Shown piece by piece: positions 25,001-37,183 of a DNA stretch of 64,000 nt. Where the stretch lies: assembly GCA_037501455.1 (NCBI GenBank), contig CM074862.1, forward strand, positions 60,171,501-60,235,500, read 5' to 3'. The position numbers were made by a program, and so were the translations under genes. This stretch comes from Lantana camara (lineage: Eukaryota > Streptophyta > Magnoliopsida > Lamiales > Verbenaceae). Under the pieces are notes generated by a model. That model was given only the letters and a program-made list of their open reading frames with translations. It was not told the origin of the DNA and did no database searches. Each line of letters opens with the position of its first letter. The stretch's first letter is position 1.

Positions 25001-25540
25001 AAGGCAAGTCTTACGTTTCTCGGGTCACTAGCAAACTCAGGATGTATCTCATCAAAATATGTCCATGCTTTCCCATCAAACGGATCAGACATTGTCCTTT
25101 CTGGCCTTTTGTTCTTGGCATGCCATGTCATATGCGGCGCTGAGCTCATTGACTCATATAGACGTTTCAGTCTTGGAATGAGAGGAAGATAATACATTGT
25201 AGAGATTGTTTTTTTTTTCCTCTTGCCCCTCTCATTTTCTTTCTCCTCGTATCGAGCAGCACCGCAAAATTTGCATTCTGTTAGTTCTTCATACTCCTTG
25301 TAATACAACATGCACCCTCTCACACAACAATCAATCTTAATGCTTTGCTATCCTAACTTATGTACAAGTTTTCGTGCTTCGTATAAGTTCTTAGGCACCT
25401 TCTGTCCCGACGGGCACAAATCTGACATTAACTGGATGAAATCATCGACCAGGTCATGAGTTGCATTATAATCATTTTGGATACTCAATATCCTAGCTGC
25501 ATGTGACAAAGGTGAATGTTTCTCGCACCCCTCCCACACA

Positions 25541-26749
25541 TGTAACGCCCCGGTTCCGGATGAACAGGTAAGCACGCCACGTGTGAGTTTGAGTGTAGGT
25601 TTTATTTTATTTCTTTAATTCTATAATATATTCTTACGTGGCATTCATAATTTTATAAAATTCATGAAACATTATTTATATCAATTCTTTGAATTCATGT
25701 CATTAAAAATATTATTTCATGACACGGAAAAATATTTATTGCATGAAATAATTACCGAGAGTGTTTAAATTACCAAATTGTCCCCAGTTAAATATTCTTT
25801 AAAATTCTAGGGACTTAATTGTCAATCCTTTAAGGACTTAATTGATAATATTTTAAAACCTCATATACTCAATTGCATAGATTGAATTCTTGGAGGATTT
25901 ATTGGCAAATTAGCATATTTCACATTTTTCAAAAATGGGTTTTACGTAATGTATCTTCAAGCTTCTTCTTTGATCCATTTTCAATCCAAAAATCTCCCAA
26001 CCATTTGCTCTCTCTCTCGGTTCCAAAGAAGAGAAAAAGGAAGAGTGATTTTTCCATTCAATCATCAAGATTTCAAGAAATATTTCAAGGATTTGAGAGT
26101 TCATCATCATCATCATCCATCTTCTTCATTTCTTTCATTTTCAAGGTTGGTATGTGCATGAATTGAAGAATTTGATCATATTTGGCATGACTAGGGTTTA
26201 AGTTTGATTTGTTAGATGGATTAATTTTAGTTGGAAGCATGAGTGGTTGATCATATCATGAATTATAGCATGATTTATTCATGAAATCATTGAAAATTTG
26301 GCATGAATGATCAAGTGTGAGCATGAACTTGAAATCATGAATTCTTGAGGATATTTTGTGCTTTAAGTGTTTAGGTGTTATGGTATCATTTCTTGAGCAT
26401 ATATGCATGTATATTTCCAGAAATCATGATTTCATGTTATGACCGTTATGGTCACGTTTTGGATACTTAAGTATGTATATTATTAAGAGATGATAACGTA
26501 TTAATAGTTAAGTTGGTATCTGTACATATCTAATTGGTAAATATGGTACCTATATGTATGAATGATTTTATTGCTTCCGCTTTCGTTATCATGTTTTGTT
26601 TGTTTGACTGGGGAGAGTGTCCCGCCTAGCCCGTCATTTTATTGTCACCCGTTCGCTATAGTTCTGGTTTATTTATGGACTTCCCATTTCATACGTGGAT
26701 CAGGGCTATAGTGCGGGGGATGTAGTGCTCTGGGGTTTAGGGTGCTACC
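25541..26749 (+). repeat. R3 5' LTR, internally deleted (1.2 kb)
   Basis: Begins TGTAACGCCCCGG and ends GGGTGCTACC where the 3' LTR has GGGTACTACA. It matches the 3' LTR except that 1455 bp (32450-33904 of the 3' LTR) are missing at 26432/26433. An ATTT is shared by both breakpoints. The missing part contains the palindrome cluster, the TATA-like box and the hairpin. Confidence 0.93.
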
Positions 26750-26757
26750 TCTACAGG

Positions 26758-26769
26758 TGGTATCAGAGC
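26758..26769 (+). other. R3 primer-binding site (initiator tRNA-Met)
   Basis: TGGTATCAGAGC, 8 bases after the LTR end. Confidence 0.94.
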
Positions 26770-27004
26770 CCGGTTGTAAAACCGAGGTTCTCGAGTCGTG
26801 TCAAGTCAGTCTAGGTCGCACGGCATAGGATTATGTAGTATTTGGGAGTCTGTATTTGGTTGACTTACCTGATTTACTCATTTCTTCGCATTAATTGAGC
26901 TACTTGATCTTCCTTGAACATGTGCTCCTTGATATTATGGAAATTGTATGCACACATTTGCATTTATTGATCAAGCCACGCATGTTTAGTGATCTAATTT
27001 CAGG

Positions 27005-30000
27005 ATGGAGCACGAAAGACGTTCCAGTGACCGATCCTCGAGGCATAGGCAACATCATCATCGCCGACATCATCGCCGCGAGAGATCACCACCTCCTCCG
27101 CCTGCTCAGGCACAACCCCAGGATTTTATGAACGCGGTAGTGGGGCTAATTGATCAGAGGCTACAGGACAGGGTTCCTCCACCACCTCCAGCACCGGTAG
27201 CACCTCAGGAGAACCCTATTTCTGCCATTTTACGAGAGTTTCAGAACCAGCGTCCCCCGAAGTTCTATAAGGGAGACGATATACAGGCAGAGATGTGGCT
27301 AAAAGAGATCGAAAGGATTTGGCAGCTTATCCCTTGCGACAGTCAGGAGAGGGCTCGCTGTACACTTACTCTTATTCAGGGCGAGGCCTATTCTTGGTAG
27401 GAAAGCACACAGATTGTTCTGGAGGCAGCCGGGACCGAGATTACTTGGGAGGTATTTGTACAGGAGTTCAGAAACAAGTATATTCCTCCAGCTTCCCGTA
27501 CTCGCAGGTTGAGAGAGTTCACCGAGCTAAAGCAGGGAGGCAGGTCTGTGGGTCAGTATATCGCCGAGTTCGAGAGGCTTTCTCGCTATGCCCCCAACAT
27601 AGCGAATGATGACTTTCACAAGGCGATGCAGTTCGTCCAGGGACTCAGGCCAGATATTCAGGATGTGCTAAAAGCAACCAATACCAGTACCTGGGCCAAA
27701 GCTACCGCCAAAGCCCTAAAAGTTGAGGATTCGGATATTGCTAGGAAAGCTACTTCGCGGACTGGACAGGCTTCGGGCTCGAGAGCAGGTCAGGGATCGA
27801 GCTCATGGAAGAGGCCGATGATTTACTCTACACCCCTATCTCAGAAGAACCCCGGGATCGAGCTCATGGAAGAGGCGACAAGGCCATTACCGAGAGGTCC
27901 GAGAGCTCCAGCACCACCCCAGCCACCTCAGAGACCGGACTGCAGATGGTGTGGACTTCCTACACATACCTATGACAACTGCAGGCGCCGGTTAGGTTTG
28001 TGTTTGATTTGCGGGAGTGACGAGCACATGGTTGACGGCTGTCCGGATCGTCAGGATCCACCACCTGTAGGACCGAGGCCACTGGTGAGAGCTCGGGCTT
28101 ATGCACTCGCTGGAGAGGAGCAGGATGCAGAGATAGACCCCGCCGCAGTAGTTGAAGGTATTATTTGCATCCATGGCACGAACATCCATACATTATTTGA
28201 TCCAGGAGCTACACACTCCTTTCTTACGCACTCTGTTGCTATTACTTTGTCTTTGCCTGCTATGTGTACTTCTGTGCATTATATAGTTAGTACTCCTTTC
28301 GGTAGTAGGCGAGAGATGGATCAGGTTTACAGGGATGTTCCAGTGGTGATTGAAGGTCGGGAGTTTCTGACAGATTTCATTGTTATGCCAATGGAGAGAT
28401 ACGGAGCTATATTGGGGATGGAATGGTTATACAGGCATTGTGCTACCGTAGATTGCCGGGCTAAGAAGGTTCAATTGGGTTCAGAGGTTACTACGGGTTG
28501 TACTTCAAAGACCGTACCCCTACTTTCGTTTTCAGAGGCTCAGAAGTTAGTCAGAGACGGGGCTACAGGGTTCATTGCCTATATTCTGAACAAGCCAAAA
28601 GATCAGGTGAAATTTGAGGACACTGAAGTGGTAAAGGAATTTCCCAAGGTATTCCCAGAAAAATTGGATTCCTTACCTCCTGAACGAGAGATTGAATTTG
28701 TGATCGATCTTTTCCCGAATGCTGATCCGTATTCAAAAACTCCATACCGGATGGCTCCAGCTGAATTAAAGGAATTAAAAGTTCAGCTTGAGGCACTATT
28801 GGAAGTTGGGTACATTCGACTGAGTTCTTCGCCTTGGGGAGCACCAGTTTTATTTGTAAAGAAAAAGGACGGGACTTTAAGAATGTGCATCGATTACAGA
28901 GAGTTGAACAGGATGACTATTAAGAATAAGTATCCCCTCCCACATATTGAGGAGTTATTCGACATACTTCAGGGTTCCAAAGTTTATTCGAACTTGAATT
29001 TAAGACAGCGATACTATCAGCTGCGAATCCGAGCAGAGGATATTCCTAAGACAGGATTCAATACTCGGTACGGGCACTACGAGTTCGTGGTTAGGCCATT
29101 TGGATTAACTAACGCCCCTGCAGCTTTTATGGATATGATGCACCGGATATTCAGGCCTTTCCTCGACAAGTTCGTGGTAATTTTTATTGATGATATTCTG
29201 GTTTTCTCAAAATCAGCCGAGGAGCACGCAAGACATCTTAAGCTCGTTCTACAGACTTTGAAGGAGCATCAGTTATTTGCTAAGTTCAGTAAGTGTGAAT
29301 TTTGGATCGATCGGGTTTCCTTTTTGGGACATGTGATTTCAGGAAAAGGGTTGGAAGTCGATCCCTCGAAAATCGAGGCCGTGCTCAAGTGGGAGAAACC
29401 AAAGAATGCCTCGGAAATTAGAAGCTTCTTGGGGTTGGCCGGTTGTTATAGAAGATTTGTTCAGGACTTCTCCAAGATAGTGGGCACCGTTAACCCGATT
29501 GACAAAGAAAGATGTTAAGTTCGTCTAGGACGAGAAGTGTGATCAAAGCTTTAATTTTCTGAAAGAAAAGTTAGTCTCAGCTCCGGTGTTAACCTTACCC
29601 GAGGGTTCAGAGGGATATGCAGTATACACCGATGCTTCTAAAGAAGGCTTAGGTTATGTTTTGACTCAGAAAGGAAAAGTGATCGCCTATGCTTCTCGGA
29701 AGCTAAAGGAATATGAAAGGAATTATCCGACACACGACCTAGAGCTTGCAGCCGTGATCTTTGCTCTCGGGAAATGGAGACATTATCTTTACGGGACTTC
29801 CTTTGAGATTTTTACCGACCACAAGAGCCTCCAATATTCATTCACACAGAAGGATTTGAATATGAGGCAACGGCGTTGGATGGAAAAGTTGGAAGATTAT
29901 AATTGTATAATTAAATACCGTCCCGGGAAAGCAAATGTGGTCGCCGACGCACTTAGCAGAAAGGCGAGTGTATCGAGCTTGGAAATAAAGGAAAGTGAGG

Positions 30001-31562
30001 AAGTTGTCCCGATTGTGTTAAAGGCTCGGGTTTCTAATTTCACAATTCAACTGAAATTAAAGTATCAGTTATTTGAGGCTCAGAATAAGGATCCGGAAGT
30101 GCAGAAGCTTATAAGTAAAGCTAAAGATGACCCGGAGAGTCCGTTTGGGTTTGATGAGACCGGGTTGCTTCGGTTTAAAAACAGAGAAGTAGTACCTGAA
30201 GATTTGAGACGAGTCCTACTTGAAGAAGCTCACAAGTCTGCCTACTCGATCCACCCAGGAGGAAATAAAATGTATAAGGATTTGAAGCAATATTATTGGT
30301 GGAGCGGGATGAAAAGAGACGTGGCAGAATATGTGAAACATTGCTTGACTTGTCAAAAGGTGAAAGCTGAGCACCAAAAGCCCGCGGGACTTCTACAACC
30401 GTTACCTATTCCCGAGTGGAAGTGGGAACAAGTAACGATGGACTTTGTTTCTGGATTACCGAAGTTTAAAGGTGGATTTGATGGAATTTGGGTAATCGTG
30501 GATAGATTTACAAAGTCTGCTCACTTTCTACCGGTCCGGATGTCCTATAAGATCCCGAAGTTGGCTGAAATCTATAACAGAGAGATTATTCGACTTCATG
30601 GCATTCCGGTGAGCATAGTTTCAGACCGAGACCCGAGGTTTACTTCTAAGTTGTGGTAGGAATTACAGGCCGTCTTGGGAACGAAACTTCAGTTCAGTAC
30701 ACCATTCCACCCACAAACAGACAGTCAAACTGAAAGGTTAATCAGGTATTTGGAAGATCTTCTTCGGGCTTGCGCGATGGATTTTCAGAACTCGTGGGCA
30801 GAACAGCTTCCTTTAATCGAGTTTGCTTATAACAACAGCTTTCAGGCTTCGATCGGAATGGCTCCTTATGAACTTCTTTATGGAAGAAAGTGCCGATCTC
30901 CGTTGTTCTTCGACTTGGAAGAATGGAAATGGTCGAAACAGGAAGGGGTAAAGAAAGGTGAAAGATTCGAAAGGCCTTCCAAAGTTGTTCAAGCTATGAT
31001 TGAGAAAGTTCAAATGATTCAACAACGGATGAAAGACGCGCAAGATAGGCAAAAGTGCTATGCCAATAAGCGCCGAAGAGATCTAGAGTTTGAAGTTGGT
31101 GACCGGGTATTCTTGAAGGTGTCACCAAGGAAAGGTTTCACCCGAATCGGGAAAGGAGGAAAACTTAATCCTCGCTACTTAGGTCCGTTCGAGATTCTTG
31201 AGAGAATAGGTGAGGTAGCCTATCGACTGGACCTACCACCGAGTCTTACGGGGATTCATAACGTATTTCATGTTTCACAATTAAGGAAATATTACCCCGA
31301 TGAGACTACGATTCTCCCCGTGGAAGAAGTTGAGCTGGAACCGAATTTGACATTTATTCAGAGGCCGGTTAAAATATTGGATCGAAAATTTCAAGAGTTG
31401 AGAAACCGGAGAATTCCCATGGTTAAAGTGTTGTGGAGAAGCGATAAAACCGAGGAAGCTACATGGGAAACAGAGGATAAAATGAAACGGTTCCACCCGG
31501 AGTTGTTCGAGCAAGACTACAGAATCTGGGGACCAGATTCTTTTAAGAGGGGAGAGTTGTAA
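27005..31562 (+). pseudogene. gag-pol: R3 gag-pol polyprotein, multiply mutated
   Basis: The ATG at 27005 follows TAATTTCAG plus G. Order: capsid (PPKFYKGDD, about 27255), two CCHC knuckles ([14 protein letters not shown] and [14 protein letters not shown], 27943-28042) and protease ([10 protein letters not shown], about 28195). Reverse transcriptase follows (28740-29400, catalytic FIDDIL), then RNase H (YTDAS, DLELAAV, FTDHKSL, VADALS), integrase (HHCC zinc site; MDF, SDRDPRF and QTER catalytic positions) and chromodomain (EEATWETEDKM, about 31450). Lesions: TAG 27398-27400, a one-base insertion near 29482, TAG 29526-29528 and TAG 30657-30659. The first catalytic aspartate of reverse transcriptase is asparagine (AAT at 28997-28999, NLNLR for the usual LDLR). 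Most stops are C:G to T:A changes. One long gag-pol frame is normal for this clade. Confidence 0.95.
31545..31557 (+). other. R3 polypurine tract
   Basis: AAGAGGGGAGAGT directly before the TGTAACG start of the 3' LTR. Confidence 0.85.
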
Positions 31563-32537
31563 CGCCCCGGTTCCGGATGAACAGGTAAGCACGCCACGTG
31601 TGAGTTTGAGTGTAGGTTTTATTTTATTTCTTTAATTTTATAATATATTCTTACGTGGCATTCATAATTTTGTAAAATTCATGAAACATTATTTATATCA
31701 ATTCTTTGAATTCATGTCATTAAAAATATTATTTCATGACACGGAAAAATATTTATTGCATGAAATAATTACCGAGAGTGTTTAAATTACCAAATTGTCC
31801 CCAGTTAAATATTCTTTAAAATTCTAGGGACTTAATTGCCAATCCTTTAAGGACTTAATTGATCATATTTTAAAACCTCATATACTCAATTGCATAGATT
31901 GAATTCTTGGAGGATTTATTGGCAAATTAGCATATTTCACATTTTTCAAAAATGGGTTTTACGTAATGTATCTTCAAGCTTCTTCTTTGATCCATTTTCA
32001 ATCCAAAAATCTCCCAACCATTTGCTCTCTCTCTCGGTTCCAAAGAAGAGAAAAAGGAAGAGTGATTTTTCCATTCAATCATCAAGATTTTAAGAAATAT
32101 TTCAAGGATTTGGGAGTTCATCATCATCATCATCCATCTTCTTCATTTCTTTCATCTTCAAGGTTGGTATGTGCATGAATTGAAGAATTTGATCATATTT
32201 GGCATGACTAGGGTTTAAGTTTGATTTGTTAGATGGATTAATTTTAGTTGGAAGCATGAGTGGTTGATCATATCATGAATTATAGCATGATTTATTCATG
32301 AAATCATTGAAAATTTGGCATGAATGATCAAGTGTGAGCATGAACTTGAAATCATGAATTCTTGAGGATATTTTGTGCTTTAAGTGTTTAGGTGTTATGG
32401 TATCATTTCTTGAGCATATATGCATGTATATTTCCAGAAATCATGATTTTGGGGATTGAGAATGGAATTTTTGTTGCTTTGTTGCTCTTTCCCATGAGCA
32501 TCCCCTGTTTCTGCTCTGTTCTTCAAAGTTTCAGAAA

Positions 32538-32767
32538 CTGGGAACGACCGTTCCCAGCCTCAAGGTATTGTGGGAACGGGCGTTCCCACCTTTCAAATGA
32601 AAATAGTCGGCCGACTGCGGGAACGGCCGTTCCCATTTTGGCCTTGGAGCCGGAAGGGCCGTTCCCAGCTAGGCGCGTTTTTAAAATGGGAAAACGTTGG
32701 CACGCTTTGGGGTTGCTTGGGAATGACCGTTCCCATTTTCCAAAGGGGTCCGGAACGGCCGTTCCCA
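32538..32767. repeat. GGGAACGGCCGTTCCC palindrome cluster, R3 3' LTR
   Basis: Six copies, exact or decayed: 32538-32557, 32571-32588, 32619-32634, about 32651-32667, 32718-32735 and 32752-32767. A separate perfect palindrome AGTCGGCCGACT lies at 32605-32616. Spacing is irregular (about 30-65 bp) and the intervening sequence is unique, so this is a set of dispersed sites rather than a tandem repeat. Confidence 0.9.
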
Positions 32768-33745
32768 CCTGGAATGCAGAACAAAATTCACTGCATAAAA
32801 TTACGAAAATGACCCCTCGATCCGACGACTTCTTTGACCCCGAATTACTATAATATGTGTTAATATGATGTGAAACAACATGATATCATACCACATTGCA
32901 TTTTCATGGTCGTCTCGATACATTTCCGCCGTTCGTCATATTTTGGTCATTTTAGGTCATGTCTCACGAATATACATCGTGTTTGCACAGGTCACGAGGG
33001 CGTGGACGGGGAGCAAGCTCCTTAGAACACTTCTTTATTGTATTTTGCAAGAAAAGGTGAGGTTATAGGTTATGTATATAGGACCCTACCACCCTTATGT
33101 GCTATTTCGGCCAAAATATACTATACTTATAAATGATTTCAAAACCATGAATATTTCAAGCAAGCAAGTCATGATTTCAAGCATGTTTGGCGAGTACATG
33201 ATTGCACGTGGGCCTGAGGGTAATTCTTGAGCCAACCGGGAAAGCAAGGGCTGACGGGTAACTCCTGAATTATCCTCATTGTTGGGATCACCCCCGATGC
33301 CACTAGGAGATTAGTGGTGGAAGGAGTTCCGTGTCTAGAGGGTCATGTCCTCTACACACACCATGTCGTAGATAGTCGAGCCTTGCAAACTCGCTATCAC
33401 CCGGAGGAAGAAGGAGACTGGGGATTAATCCGGCATGTCGGGTTATCCTCGGGTTATTGCATGATTTCAAGCATGAAATTGTTTATATGAGCACTAAATA
33501 AATTGCATGACCACGTATTTATCAAGCAAGCAAGCATGATCACGTATTGTTCACGATTGGGAGTTCGGTTGGAGATTTGCCCTTGCTCGCCAGGGCCACA
33601 TATTCATGACATCGACAAGCATGATTAAATAAATGTGATAAAATGATTGGTTGTAATCTCGGGCAAAGATCAAGTTTCTTGAATTATATATTCCTTTCAT
33701 TTCCAAAGTCTTCACCCGAGACTACAACTTGCATGTGATGTGTGT

Positions 33746-33787
33746 TATATATATTTATTGGCCCTCACTCAGTCTTCGGTAGACTGA
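33746..33787 (+). promoter_or_regulatory. TATA-like box and conserved hairpin, R3 3' LTR
   Basis: TATATATAT (33746-33754), CCCTCAC, then arms TCAGTC (33769-33774) and GACTGA (33782-33787) with loop TTCGGTA, followed by a pyrimidine-rich stretch ending TTTTCAGGT. The deleted 5' LTR has none of this. Confidence 0.55.
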
Positions 33788-36379
33788 TACTTCACTTTTC
33801 AGGTACACTTTGAGCGTGGTCGTGCTAGGCGGGTGTCCGGTCGTCTTTTGCATTTTCACAAGTTTAGTACCGTACCTTTCATGTAAAGTACTTTTGAGAC
33901 ATTTCATGTTATGATCATTATGGTCACGTTTTGGATACTTAAGTATGTATATTATTAAGAGATGATAAAGTATTAATAGTTAAGTTGGTATCTATACGTA
34001 TCTAATTGGTAAATATGGTACCTATATGTATGAATGATTTTATTGCTTCCGCTTTCGTTATCATGTTTGGTTTGTTTGACTGGGGAGAGTGTCCCGCCTA
34101 GCCTGTCATTTTATTGTCACCCGTTCGCTATAGTTCTGGTTTATGTATGGACTTCCCATTTCATACGTGGATCGGGGCTATAGTGTGGGGGATGTAGTGC
34201 TCTGGGGTTTAGGGTACTACAACACAGGTTTGTTAAATTCATCCAAAAGGTCATAAAACCTTTGTGTTTCTTGATTAGGTGGCTCACTCTGGCCTGACAT
34301 TCCCCCAACATCATGCATGACTACATCACAATACATATCTCTGTACCTACTTAACGGATCTTCATAGTTTTGATTATTTGTATTGCTATGGGCACGTTAG
34401 TGAATCGGCGGAGCTGTTTCACCATGGTCAGTCTAATACCAGTAGTTCGGTTTAAAACCATTGGTGTATAAATTCCGTCTCAAATCATCGGGCTTCAATA
34501 AGTCGTACTTCCTTATGCCCTTCTTGCAAGGACAATGTATGACCCCTTCTCTAATAAATGGCTCTAGTTTACTTGCATGCTCAATGAAAGTCTCAATCCC
34601 TTAGATATATTCTACCCTACATCCACCCCCTTTTAGAATTTGTATGATTGTACATCCAGAGTCTGTCAGGAGGAATATCCATGATCTACAATTACAGCAA
34701 CCAACTAAAAATTTAATTGCTAAACTCCAAAATTAAATTATCTATGGTTATACTTAAGAGAGGTTAGATTATCAAATATTCTATATACTTCCTGTATATA
34801 TTTGTTCAAATTTAATAAAATATTATCATGTCCCATTTACATAGAACTCTCTAGCAATCAGGAGTGAAGTAAGATCTACATAGAATGGAATGAAATACAG
34901 AGACAAGGAGAATAATTACAATTTACAAGGTTAATTAAAACAAAATAAGCACTTAATTAGTGTGCACTCAAAGAGGTCACATTTTTATTTCGGCCGGTGA
35001 CTGTCGTATTGGTAGCCAACCCATTTAGACGGCTAAGATAAACGTATGCATTTGTCCACGTGGACCACGCATCACCAAACAATTTTTGTAAATTATGATT
35101 TTTTTTATTTTTTTTGTAAATTATGATTTATGATTATATTCTTCAAACAAAGCCTGTTGCTCAGAGCACATCTTTGGAAATATTGCTTGATATTTGGCCT
35201 TAGTTGAAAACATAAATGCTCGATTACGGAGAACGGTTTTCAAAATCTTCATACCCTTTTGAGATTCCCAAGGCATAGTTGAAATTTCACAAAATTCAAG
35301 AAAAACTGTAAACCGCATTACTAATCTGCATGCTTTGGAGGAAATCAGGGAAATATCAAATATGCACCTGAATCACTGTCTTTGAGCCAACAAAATCTTC
35401 AATTTTCTTCCAATCACGGTCGAACCTGAATTTCAAATTGGAAATGGAGTGCTAAGCTTCAGAAAGTTTTCCCCATGCTACAAATACTAGAAAATGTTAT
35501 GCTGTTCACAAGTTTCAAACACCGCCTGGCGAAAACTATTAGCTGCTTGTTTTGCCAACAATCAACAAGTGTATAAAACCGTGGACAACATGAGAATTTC
35601 AAATACCAATTAAATCAAATATTGCTTAACAAAATATGTACAACACCACATCATAGTATCGTACTACCGGTAGGATTGGCTGGGAAACTGATTCTAGAAC
35701 AGTTCAAACTCTATTAAATCCGAACAGGAACGACTCGTCTACAAATTCACAACCTACCTAGATGAATAACAACTTTCTTTTCACAAAATAAACGCCATGC
35801 CACTCCGATTGACGAGTTTAAACATCCTAAACACGGTTTTATCACATGTCAAAAGGCAAACACACCACAGCTGACGCAAAACGCCACTGGTACAGAAACA
35901 TTCGCATCATCGTACAAATTCCAAAAGCCTCAAACCGTAGGAAAAAAATTAAAGCAGAAACAGAATTGATAATAAAAGGACGGGAATACTTAACAGTTGG
36001 AGTGCTTCGAGGAACTTGTCTCCCGTTCTACACTCTCAGTCAATTCTCGACTACAAAAAAAGGTGACAAAAATTGTATCATTGTTAAAATAAATGTGCTA
36101 CAATATGATATTTAGCTATATTTTAGCGTTATTGCTACTATGTTCTTTCACGTGTTTATTTAAAAGAAACAAGGAAATGATAATATGAATATATGGAGAC
36201 ATTCGGTAACTAATCGAAATACTGATTCCATTGACGTAATACCACTGAAGATCGAGTACAGTTCACGAGATGATGTTATGCGACATAATAACATATAAAA
36301 TCCAAAAACCCTTTATTTGATAAAATTTTATATGTTACATTCTTTCTGAATAACCTATATATTCTGTCAAGGGGAAGTT

Positions 36380-36505
36380 AGAGTAATTTTACAAACATTA
36401 GAGTACATGTCAAGGGGAAGTTATTGTAATTTTACAAACTTCAAGGGAGGTTTGTGTTATATGGTAAAAAAACTTATGTTACAGCTAAAATGTCAAGGGA
36501 AGTTA
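36380..36505. repeat. Degenerate short repeat in CACTA-1
   Basis: Three to four imperfect copies of TGTCAAGGGGAAGTTA followed by TAATTTTACAAAC, spaced about 30-60 bp. Confidence 0.6.
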
Positions 36506-37067
36506 TAGTTTGCCAGTGAATTCTATAGGAAGATGATAGCTAGATGAAGGCAGACAAGAAACGGTTGATGAGTTCTATAAAGGAGTTAGTACATATCATA
36601 AAAATTGAGAATCTAGACCAATTTTAATTTTTCTCGGGTATCAAACGGCCACGGATGAACGTAAAACTTGGCTGACACAAACCTTCATATACTAGGAATA
36701 TACAGTTAAAACAGTTTCTAAAACGGATTTCGTATGGACTCAAAGTTTGAGTCTGAAGTTGGTGCGTAGAAACTGTCAGTTTTGGAGCTATGCATTCGTT
36801 AACTATTTGCATGCTAGAACTCAAGCCAAAACAATTAAAACTCAGGCGAAAACGTACCTACAACATTCCCTAACATTTAAAATTAATCACACACTCAATA
36901 GCACAACATTTAATGCATCAAGAGTCATCGAAATCAACCAAAACGGAAAGTTTACCTCAAGTAGCACAAGACGAATGCCTCAAATATTTACTTTTGATTT
37001 AACTTCTCTCCCGTTCTACACCCTCAAGCAACTCTCGACTGCCATAAAAATAGAGACAAACGATATG

Positions 37068-37183
37068 AGTTTTGACAGTTAATAATGGCCAAAATTATAA
37101 GTGTCTAGCTTGTTCATTTGCTTCTGGGGGAGTGGGGGAGGTTACAGTTCAAAGTTCCACCAACGTTATTAACTGTCAAAACT
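37068..37183. repeat. Perfect 18-bp inverted repeat, 116 bp span
   Basis: AGTTTTGACAGTTAATAA (37068-37085) and its exact reverse complement (37166-37183) enclose 80 bp. The size would suit a tiny MITE, but no convincing flanking target copy is seen. Confidence 0.7.

Larger units (their letters stand above)
25541..34221 (+). mobile_element. R3: Ty3/gypsy chromovirus inserted in TNP2
   Basis: 5' LTR 25541-26749, internal gag-pol, 3' LTR 31558-34221, flanked by identical target copies ACACA (25536-25540 and 34222-34226). Removing it and one target copy rejoins the TNP2 reading frame. The gene order protease, reverse transcriptase, RNase H, integrase with a C-terminal chromodomain places it in the plant chromoviruses, Tekay/Del-like by its long LTR (established classification criteria). 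It is inactive through stops, a frameshift and a truncated 5' LTR. Confidence 0.96.
31558..34221 (+). repeat. R3 3' LTR, full length (2.7 kb)
   Basis: TGTAACGCCCCGG to GGGTACTACA. It contains a leader with GAAGAGAAAAAGGAAGAG, a donor-like CAAGGTTGG (32162/32163), the GGGAACGGCCGTTCCC cluster (32538-32767), a TATA-like run (33746-33754), the hairpin (33769-33787) and the conserved end block with CTATAGTGTGGGGG. It lies in the middle of the TNP2 gene. Small open frames in it overlap the palindromes and have no recognisable product. Confidence 0.93.
22333..34682 (-). pseudogene. TNP2-like CACTA transposase, interrupted by R3 and by stops
   Basis: Minus strand. The N-terminal transposase-associated part (34682-34227) has CPCKK and HDVGGM. 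R3 then interrupts it, and it resumes at 25535 with VWEGCEKHSPLS. The main exon to 23726 is Transposase_21: FPLIPR-like YLPLIPRL, PDFASDPRNVRLAL-like EFASDPRNVRLAL, DASTKQNF, ALMWTINDFSAY, ACPYCMG, HNLDVMHIEKNV. Then follow exons 23634-23314, 23215-23131 and 23049-22333, carrying the DUF4218 and DUF4216 parts (RWMYPFER/FLGK; CDWFDPTPRRG). Lesions: TAG at 25348-25350, TGA at 24997-24999 and 22552-22554, plus stops and a frame change near 34590-34630. It would cut and join the transposon ends; it cannot work here. Confidence 0.9.

Noticed and set aside
25536..25575. Apparent new N-terminus joining LTR sequence to the TNP2 fragment
   Set aside because: The first residues come from reading through the R3 LTR on the opposite strand; the TNP2 part begins at the target copy.
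32538..32767. CRISPR-like array of short palindromic repeats
   Set aside because: Irregular spacing, decayed copies, no leader and no cas genes; the setting is an LTR in a plant genome.
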